The translations under genes were made by a program, and so were the position numbers. Of a stretch of 64,000 nucleotides of DNA, positions 55,902 through 64,000 are shown in pieces; position 1 is the first letter of the stretch, and the number at the start of each line of letters is the position of its first letter. Under the pieces are notes generated by a model. The model searched no databases. It was not told the origin of the DNA and was given only the letters and a program-made list of their open reading frames with translations. Source of the stretch: Uranotaenia lowii (lineage: Eukaryota > Arthropoda > Insecta > Diptera > Culicidae); assembly GCF_029784155.1 (NCBI RefSeq), contig NW_026598545.1, positions 1-64,000 on the forward strand. Reading direction: 5' to 3'.

Positions 55902-56008
55902 CAGACTTAAGCGAACAATTGTAAACATACAAAATTAGTTTGTCTCCTTAAAGAAGCATTTTTTTCTAAAATGAGCCGTTTCAAATAAAGTAATGACAAA
56001 AAAAAAAT
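55902..56008 (+). repeat. Dispersed retroposon 3' end, copy 2
   Basis: AAGCGAACAATTGTAAACAT, CCTTAAAGAAGC and GCCGTTTCAAATAAAG followed by a run of ten A repeat the order seen at 24192-24282. AATAAA plus the A tail suggests a polyadenylated source transcript. Confidence 0.65.
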
Positions 56009-56280
56009 CTACAAACAAACTCTAATTTGTACTCTAATTTTTACTTCTATTTCATAACTTCATTTTAAAAACTTCATTTACCAGCCTTTAAGATAAATCC
56101 GTTTAAGGCAAAATGTTGTGCACTTAAGTCTGATCATGCAAACAACTCGATCATTTGGATTGAAGATACCTCACTTTTGTTTCTCTGAACTCCACAGAGT
56201 TATTTTTTCTTGTGTGTCCAATAAAAATGTTTGAAGTCAGACCTAATTCGAAACTTGCAACAATAACCCCGTGATAATGT

Positions 56281-56766
56281 CTAGGATTGTTCGATCTTCT
56301 GAAAAAGATCGATCTCTAAGATCGATTCAGATGAACGGCCGTAAGATCGATCCACCTGAAAATCGGGCCTCGATGATCGATCTCTGATAGATCAAACTTT
56401 ACTATTTTTAACAAGGAAGAGAGCTACTTTTGTTTAAATAAAAAAATGAAAATAAGAAAAAACGATGTTTTAAAGGTGTTTTAATATTTTACTTACGGAA
56501 GAAAACCTTCCAAACACTTATGTAGGATTTCGCAAAATTCCGCAAAATCAAATCTTATTTCGAGTATTGTTATCGACCAAATGCCAAACAGATGGCAATG
56601 TTTGACATTGAATCGATACTCAAAATAAAAAGGATTGATCGAGTCGAGTCGAAAATAAACCGATCTAATCGATCTTTTCCTTCCTAAGAATCGATCCAAA
56701 AAATCGAAAACCTGAGTTAAAATGATCGATCTTTCAAGAAATCGATCCAAGGTCGAACAATCCTAG
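56281..56766. mobile_element. GATCGAT-rich inverted-repeat element (486 bp)
   Basis: Ends CTAGGATTGTTCGATCTT (left) and its complement with one mismatch (right, to 56766). GATCGAT or ATCGATC occurs many times inside, clustered in the outer 130 bp of each side. The centre is AT-rich, and no protein is encoded. It lies in intron-like sequence. MITE-like; superfamily not determined. Confidence 0.75.
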
Positions 56767-58404
56767 ATCATGTACAGCAAGAGTCCTGTGTCGTATTTAA
56801 AATCAATAAAAATCAGAACGCCCAGTAAATCGAATCAAACCTCACTGCGAAATCAATCTTCGCGCGCGCATCTCGTTCGCGATAATCACGGCCTTCCGTC
56901 TGCAACTCAACTCAAGCTGCGCTCTCGCTGCTGCACTTGTTTCGCGCTGCTTATCAAACTCAGCCGGCTAATGATTCAAAGCAAGAAAAAAAACCTGTTT
57001 TGTTTACAAATTCATTTCTTATCAGCACACCGCACACCGAACGATCAAAATATTCTCTCAATCACTACAAAGGCTACAATCGAATCTCTCGAGAGACGGC
57101 AACGGGATGAACTTGCTGCCCTCCTATTCGCTGCTCAGCGCACATTGCGCTCGGAAAAACACAAAACGAGGGAGAATAATTAACCGTAATTAACTTCAAT
57201 TTAACACATAAAAGTTGTGCACAGTACGAAAGACAGACCAAAGAAGGAAAGAGATACCTACAACCGAATGAGACACAGGCCATTCGCAATTCGTCCAAGT
57301 TGTGGGGAGGAGGAATATCGAATGTGTTTATTTAACGAGAGTGTGTATTTCCTCCCAATAAAATTGGCTAAAAGTACAAACATTCGACTTTTCTCGCTCT
57401 CGGCCTAATATCAACTCTAACGACACTTACAGACAGCGCACCGAGATTCTCTCGCTCCGCTTTTACCGGAAAGCATATGATTTTTCGGTTCAAGTACTCC
57501 TCGGGCGAAACCAAAATCACATTCGAAAAAAAATCCCTCATTGAAAATAGAGTAGGTACCTCACTACTCGCTCAATTCTAATGAGCATGTAGTTTTGCGG
57601 TTTTTTTGACTCCGACTCATTTACTTTTGCGCTCACCACAACAGCAGCTCGATCCTCATCGAAAGCGGGCAGCCTTAAAATTCTGTCTTTATTTTTATTG
57701 CACGAGTAAAGCCGTAAGGGTTCTACAACGTCTATACGGACTCAGTTTAGTGGCCGTGTTTCTCTCAATGTTGTTTACTTTGGTAGGCCGATTGATGAAT
57801 CGATCTATGGATGTAGATAGTTTTGGTACCGTTTTGTTTTAGTTCTTCCATTCATCATTACAGGAGGTCGTTACTGCTCGTTCTCTCGCCGTTTCCTTCA
57901 CGCTTTGTTTCCAACATCAATGATGATGATGATCGTTTGCAATGTTTTGATTTCACGTTTAATTTCCCTGGCGCACGTGGTTTTTGTATTGTTGATCGAA
58001 GCCAATCGATCGAGAATTCCTCGATATGCGCGCCCGCTCACACGCACACTTTTCTCCGTCCGAGTCTGAGCTGATCCCGATTCAATCGATTGATTTCGAT
58101 GATGGTTGAGCTTTTGTGGTGTTTTTCAGCCCTGCAATCATTTCTTTTCCTCTCGTCGTAACTCATAGCCTGGATATTCCTAGCTACGAAAATAGGGAAA
58201 AACTGATTTGTTGCTGACGGAACAGTTCATTGATGTGGAAGCCGCACCGAGGTGAAGATATTCGGTTCTATATATCTGGCGATATTGCTAGATCATCTCG
58301 AATTGGAGGATTCCTTCAAGTTCTGAATGTATGGTCTATTTTAGATTCGAGATACTATCAAAGTTTTCAATGTAAGTTTAAACGCCTTCCTTTATTCTAA
58401 ATTT
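56767..58404. other. No supported gene; mixed composition
   Basis: Pyrimidine-rich and balanced pieces alternate. Frames at 56770-57183 and 57606-58074 lack known domains. A short (GAT)n run lies at about 57920-57934. Confidence 0.4.
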
Positions 58405-58770
58405 TAGCTTAGCTTTGCTTGGTTGACTACTCATATCCACCTTAAATCATGGAACTCGAAATGAAAGAAGTTTTATTCCGGGTTTTCATGTTCGTGCTCA
58501 GTTATTTTAATGATCTTGAATATTATATAATTCATTTCGAATTCCACGATCGCAAACGTGGCTAAGTAAAACGAGTGGAGCCAATGGTTGTCCCTCCGAG
58601 ATTGATTGAGGCCATCAATTTTGTGCAAGGCCCAATAGAATGTAGTTTGGGATTAGCAATCCTTTCTCAATGCACAAAACTCATGCTCATCCTCTTGAAA
58701 ATTACTAATAACGGCGCCGGCCACGTCCCAGTAGTTAATGGCGGAAAAAGGGAAGAATGTTTGTAGGTCT
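58405..58770 (+). repeat. Dispersed repeat B, copy 3
   Basis: TTAGCTTAGCTTTGCTTGGT and ACTCATATCCACCTTAAATC open it, and AATAACGGCGCCGGCCACGT (about 58708-58727) with CAGTAGTTAATGGCGG closes it, in the order seen at 41093-41530. About 90 bases between GAGGCCATCAA and the closing motif are also similar. Confidence 0.7.
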
Positions 58771-59866
58771 TTCTTTATTTTCAATATAGGTATATGCATA
58801 TGCATCAGATGACCGCTATCCGATTGTTCGATACTTTGAAATTTGATTTAGATTATTCGGTTAAAAGCGCCAATCCATCTAAACCAGCTGGACATATTCG
58901 AAACCCCAGATCAACTAGTAACTGCAAAATTGACTTGCGTTAAACCGCAGCAGTGCTTGCCTACTATCATCATCTGCAATAAGGACTAAACCTCCAAAAG
59001 CACGTGTGCGTGCGTCTGGAGCAAAATAACAATAAACAAATTCCGTACTCTCACTTTTCTAATGGCCAACAACCTGACAACAGCCTAGTTGGATCGCCTC
59101 CTCCCTCGAGATGCCAGCCGGACGGAGATGCTATGTGCCGCGACGTCGACGTCGGCGGTTCCGCAAACTTGTATGAATTTTCCGCCCCACATTCATTAGA
59201 GATGTAGGTAGTGTAGAGTCTGACCGAATGAGAACCATCATCATCGCCATCGTCATCATCCGGCTTCCTCTGTTTCGTTGCAGAAGGCAACGAGCGGTTT
59301 TCCGTTCACCGCTGCGGCCGCAACAGTATGGTAAATAGGCCTCTTTTCCGAAGCAGCTGATTTTGTGCTGACCTTCGGTTTGTCCGGCTGGCTGGCTGCT
59401 GAAGAGATTCGCATCCCGCTGGCCCCAAACTAACCCGGCCATAGGCACCGTCAGTCCGACGATGCTGACGATATAAACGACGGCACCAATGCATTGACGC
59501 TGTCCTCGAGATTCTCCTGCAGATGGAAGAATAGTACCCGGTAATAGTACGCAATATTTCCGAATACGCGCTTTTACGATGGAAAATTCAGTTACTACAC
59601 CAAGCAACGGACAGAAATTCACATTCGCAAAAGGACAACTACGAGCAACTGGCAAGGGTAGGGGGGATGATGTTCCCGTAAGAGTCTTTTCTCACTTTCT
59701 CTCACGATCCGGCGGCATTCCCCAGCATCCCCAACAAGCGGACGATTCCTTTTTTTTTAAAGAAACAAAAATGGCAATAGGAAGGGTTGTTGCACGGGAT
59801 GGTTCTCTTTCGACCGACAACGACAACAACCCGTCGTCCGAAAAGCACTCCACAGAATGTGGGCCT

Positions 59867-59882
59867 TCGTCGTCGTCGTCGT
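59867..59882. repeat. (CGT)n microsatellite
   Basis: Five consecutive CGT units. Confidence 0.85.
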
Positions 59883-60189
59883 ATGCATGCGTTAGAAACC
59901 AGCCATTGGAACGTGTTCCGAATTCGTACGAGATTTTTTCTTCCGCCCTCTGCTCTATTTTATTATTCCTCATTAGAATAAAATCGTACCAGGAACGATA
60001 ACCTTCCAACAACCGTACCTAAATACACATATACTACGAACGAGTAGCACGGAAATACGGAAAAGCACACGCAAATGCTCATTTTCATTCATGGGACTTT
60101 TCTCGAGCTTAGAGCCCCAACAACCTGGCCTGGCCTGGCTGCAGCGAAACGCAACAGACGAATATTCTGGCATATGTATTTCCCCCGCA

Positions 60190-60213
60190 TCGTCGTCGTC
60201 GTCGTCGTCATCG
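60190..60213. repeat. (CGT)n microsatellite
   Basis: Six consecutive CGT units followed by CATCGT. Confidence 0.9.
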
Positions 60214-63200
60214 TTCCTCCAGGGACACCCCGGAAAAGTTTCTTCCCAGGTCTCTCTTGCGGAAATACCAAACGACCGATGCACTTGAAAAATGAGAGAA
60301 TCATTGATAAGACGACGATATTTTGGACCGATTCTTTGCGTCTTCTTTTGCTAGTCTCTCCGTTGTTTTGCATGCTCAATTGCACAAAAACCGCACTGCC
60401 TGCGCTCCCCCCATTCCGAGCTCAACTTCCGTGCCAACGAGAGAGATAGATGACGAACGTGGCGCATTTGTGCATTTTTTTTTTTCGAATAAGATTTCAG
60501 TTTTTGGTATATCTGTCGAAAGCTTGCAACGAGATTTGGCGTCCTCGACTTTTTTCCGAGAACTGATGGGTTGTTGCTTGCGATCACCGGCACCAAAATA
60601 TTCTCCAGTTTTCCAGTTTCTTTCCCTCCTTAATCACCCTTATTTTTCCGTCGTTCGTTCATTCGTTCTCATCGCTCATTCTGTTTTGTGTTCCTCGTTT
60701 GCCTGCGAACAAACGGGCTCTTCTCTAATCGGATTTTCCAGAGGCCGCATATCTCAGCAGAAGAGTGTTCAGCAGAGGAAAAAAACACATCAATTGTAGA
60801 ACCACGTTTTTTTTTGTCTCCACGCACACCAACCGGACGTGAACGGAAAATCTGAACCCATGGTCGGGGTTTTTTTTGTTCGTTGAATTCATTTTAAGCA
60901 GCGGCAGCAGAAGGTACCGGGGAGGGGACATCAGATGAGGAGATGAATTTTTGTCGTTTGTTTCCTTTGCCATCGGTTTTCTCTCTACACATTTGCTTTG
61001 CCGCTGTTATTCTCCTTCATGCCAGTCAGTATTCGGGTCGTCTTTCCAACAAACCCAACTGTGGGTACATTTCTTCGCTTCGTTGGGTTACGTATGAGAT
61101 GGTTTTTTTTCGCCTTTTCCAAGAGCCCTGTTTGACGACGATGTGATGCTCTTTACCATCTTTTCTTTGTTCCTCGTTTCGATTCTTCTGGCGGGTACCT
61201 CGCAGCGCAGCCACCATCCGTCCGAATGGTATTTCAATTTTGAAGGGTCGACTCTCGGGAGTTTGGGAAAAAACGCTGGGAGTTTGATTGGACCAACATT
61301 TGGTTGGTTGAAACACTTTGAGCTGTGAATTGGTTCAAACTTTGAAAAAACTACACAGCAAAAAAAAAGGATTGCGATATTACATGAAAACTTGCACATC
61401 AATTGAGTCGCAAATGTTATTTAATATTACATCGTCTTGATATATCCGGTTGTTTGGAATCAATGAATATTTTTTGTACCGCTGATACAAATGGGCCGAA
61501 TTTCCTAAAAAAGAAAAATAATGAAATTATATTTTAAGCTGTAGCTTTGCTAACATTTTTATTTTATTTTGGTAGTACTTACAAACCTAACAAACGCAGC
61601 TGAGGTTCGTAATCCGTTTCTTACTTTTTTAAATGAATAAAATTTGAACGTCAATTGAGGAAAACAATGACTACTTGATGCGATTTAACAGAGAAGGATG
61701 TGATATTACACTACACGACGTATTCGCATTGTGTGCATCGTTTGGATGAATTATTGCAACAGAAATCCCTTATACCACATCATCTCCAAAAATTACACCG
61801 TCCATCGTTACATTTTTTTTCGCTGGGACAAATAACTGAAATGAGCAAACAATTAGTTTCCTGAAGAATAATTGTAATTGCAATGTCACCTTCTAAACAC
61901 CCTAAATGAACGAATGGCATATTGCACTTAACAGTGTATTCAATCCTTCTTCCAAGTTTTTATTATCTTATGTCCGAATTAGTTAAATCTTGTCACACAT
62001 GCCCATTCGCTTAACAGGATGAGTTCTGGCGTAGAGATTTTGCAATGTTCTGAAACAATACTTGAAGCTAAACGAAAAAAAAGCCTACTTGGTTGAATAA
62101 TTCTACTGAATCAAAGCAATCGAAAGATTCCCTTACATTCAACGACAATACCGTGGTTTAATTAACGGGAATTTTTCTATAGATTTGATTCAGCAATAAG
62201 TTATTAGTAATCCAAACTAACCCAACATGAAAATTTGAATATTTTCGCCTTTTTTTCTAAAGCGTACATAATCGTTATCATTTTAACAATTTACTCCGAA
62301 CTCCTTTCCCCAGACCAATGCTAACCCATAAGAAAAGTTAGTACTACGTCGAGGCTAGAACATCCTTAACTCAACACCTTCAAAAATTATGTCGGGCTAA
62401 TTTTCAACCATCGAAACACACAAAACTGGAAACAAAACGCATGATTAAGTAGTCTGAGATGGAATAGACCAAGCGACCGGCCAGTGCTTGCCATCATCAT
62501 TGATTGGGCCGGGTATTGTATTAGAGAGTAGCATAGCATAGTGTAGGATGCACAAAAATAGACATAGTTGTCCCCGGATACCTTCCAACACAACCTGAAT
62601 CCAGAATCCTGGGACCATAGGGATAGGAACACAGGTCAGTAATATTTGAAATGAAACACTACGATGATGGGATTCATCCCTCAATTGATGAGCGTTGAGG
62701 ATGGGGTTCGTAACGGTAGCGGCTCGAGGACTTGGCTGACCGAACCGCAGCACAGTGGGTTTTGCAATTTTCTTTTTTCTCAGCCTGGATGCAATTCTGC
62801 ATATAACTGCAGGAAGTGACCCGTACTGCATCAACTATGGACAAGTGGAACCGGGAGCCATTACATATGCAAACCTAGATCTCCACATACACCGTTTTAA
62901 AGGGGGTGTTTGTGTGAGCAGGTTTAAATAGTAGTACCTAGAGTTTCTTTTTCCTCTAGCGGGCTTTGGGTGATTCAACGTATTATGATATGACACCACC
63001 AGCATAGCCATATACAATCAAATAAAAGTGCACATGGTTTTAACTTATGCACGAGCTTTCCCTGCGTCCTACGCATTCACTTTTGCTCACCAGCTGTTGT
63101 GCACTATCTATTTTGGGTGGCACTCATGTACATAAATAAACGCTTTTCTTCGCCACCCACCCGTTTATCCAGCAGTCGGTTGGAGGAAGCGAAAGCCCAC

Positions 63201-64000
63201 TCACACACAGTGAGACTTAAGTATTTATGCACAAATGCCTGCTGATACGCTCACTCAAAAGCAATGACAGATCGGCTCCGGTTGACAGTCAGACAGACAC
63301 AAAACACACATAGCACAACTGGACAGACGGTCGACGACGCTGAGCACTCAGTTCAATTGCCTACTATGCCTGCTATGTTTTGCTCATAAAATTTGAGTGA
63401 ACAATCACATGAGAGGCTGCTGCTGTTGCTGCTGCTCATTATTTATGGTTGGTGTGCTGCACTTGCTTTGGCACAAAATCATGGCTTGCTCTAAAGTTAA
63501 ACTGATCGTTACTATGGTGACCGGGCGCACTCATATGGCAACGAAATGCCTCACTCAGCTTTTGTTGGACAAGGGCAAACTTTGTGTCCCATATACAACA
63601 TTCTCCCCATTCCAGTCTTCCCTCAATCTCGCTGGCCAATCCAACGGCGGGAGAGCCAGTTTTTTTTCGCTTTAATCGCCCAACAGTATAACCTACTCGG
63701 CGATGAATCAAGAGCATTTCCGATCGTGACATAAGTTATTCAAACAATCGCACTCGAATGCATCGCTCGCTGGTGCAGAGAGAGATAGAAGCGATTGGGA
63801 ATTATGTACGTCATTATGTGAACGAATGTGGGTGGATGGTGAGAAATACATACACGTTTATAAACGGAAAGCAACGAAGAGCTGTGTCGTCTTTTCCGAA
63901 GAAAGCTTAATCACAAAAGCTTTTGGCAATTGCACACTGCAAATCTTCCACCCAAAGTCACTCACTCACTCACTCTAAATTACATAAAACCAGTCCGAGC

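Larger units (their letters stand above)
54190..56280. other. Intron-like sequence, no gene seen
   Basis: Contains a GC-richer piece at 54190-54620 with a plus frame 54194-54424 without recognised domain, and a second at 55084-55386. The rest is AT-rich. A retroposon 3' end is listed separately. Confidence 0.4.
58771..64000. other. No supported gene; intron- or intergenic-like sequence
   Basis: The first half (59000-61320) is richer in GC, with many overlapping frames on both strands, among them minus 59131-59655 (174 residues), plus 59579-60001 (140) and plus 60323-60799 (158). All are low-complexity or lack any recognisable domain, and opposite frames are equally open. From 61350 to 62400 it is AT-rich, then mixed to the window end. 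It may be part of a long host intron or regulatory region. Confidence 0.4.

Noticed and set aside
59131..60799. Host coding genes from frames of 140-174 residues
   Set aside because: No recognised domain, low-complexity content, and antisense frames of equal length in the same places.

Overview
The window looks like a gene-poor, repeat-rich stretch of an insect nuclear genome, most likely a mosquito and probably a culicine (Aedes-like). That placement is inference. It rests on several broken Tc1/mariner transposases, the best of which has DD37E spacing (a type described from mosquitoes), on Jockey/CR1-like and RTE-like non-LTR retrotransposon pieces, on a tRNA-derived SINE, on many small inverted-repeat elements, and on an AT-rich background. 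I found no host protein-coding gene, rRNA or free-standing tRNA that I can support.

Left part (1-19950). A minus-strand non-LTR reverse transcriptase (3521-5345) is split by a poly(A)-tailed cDNA-like insert (4389-5050). An ATCGTAA-rich insertion (5346-6457) carries a SINE with a perfect 11-bp target duplication. A plus-strand non-LTR element with endonuclease and reverse transcriptase in five frame segments lies at 7280-10344. Other reverse transcriptase scraps lie at 6458-7203 and 11720-12570. A complete but dead DD37E mariner copy, with 30-bp inverted ends and TA duplications, occupies 14701-16000, and a second mariner relic lies at 17160-18010.

Middle (19953-35765). A hAT-like minus-strand element (19953-23183) contains a nested inverted-repeat element (21005-21920). 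Two mariner fragments in opposite orientation (24432-25530) abut a 1.5-kb decayed array with a 15-bp period (25560-27040), which also shows a higher-order period of about 0.39 kb and reads as pentapeptides on the minus strand. Another mariner relic (27690-29380) is interrupted by a 1.24-kb insert flanked by a 25-bp direct duplication. A nearly 4-kb satellite of the 9-mer TTTTTGTCA (31840-35765) has 10-mer sub-blocks and duplicated higher-order segments. It leaves five of six reading frames open and produces very long false ORFs.

Right part (35766-64000). A Tc1-like non-autonomous element (38298-39192) is followed by RTE-type endonuclease pieces (42601-43464 and 45564-47790), the second cut by a 1.58-kb insert. 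An inverted-repeat element with near-perfect 27-bp ends lies at 44236-45216, and a 500-base assembly gap at 48809-49308. Two elements with ends CCCAGC(A/C)AACATG flank a reverse transcriptase fragment. The larger of them (50632-52427) contains a 72-bp tandem array. A GATCGAT-rich inverted-repeat element lies at 56281-56766. From about 53000 the sequence becomes richer in GC patches and (ACG)n microsatellites. A stretch at 53560-54189 resembles a 5'-untranslated exon ending at a GTAGGT donor, so this end may be the upstream part of a host gene continuing outside the window.

Nothing here works together as a pathway. The layout is one of nested, mostly dead mobile elements, with two unusual short-period arrays as the most distinctive features.
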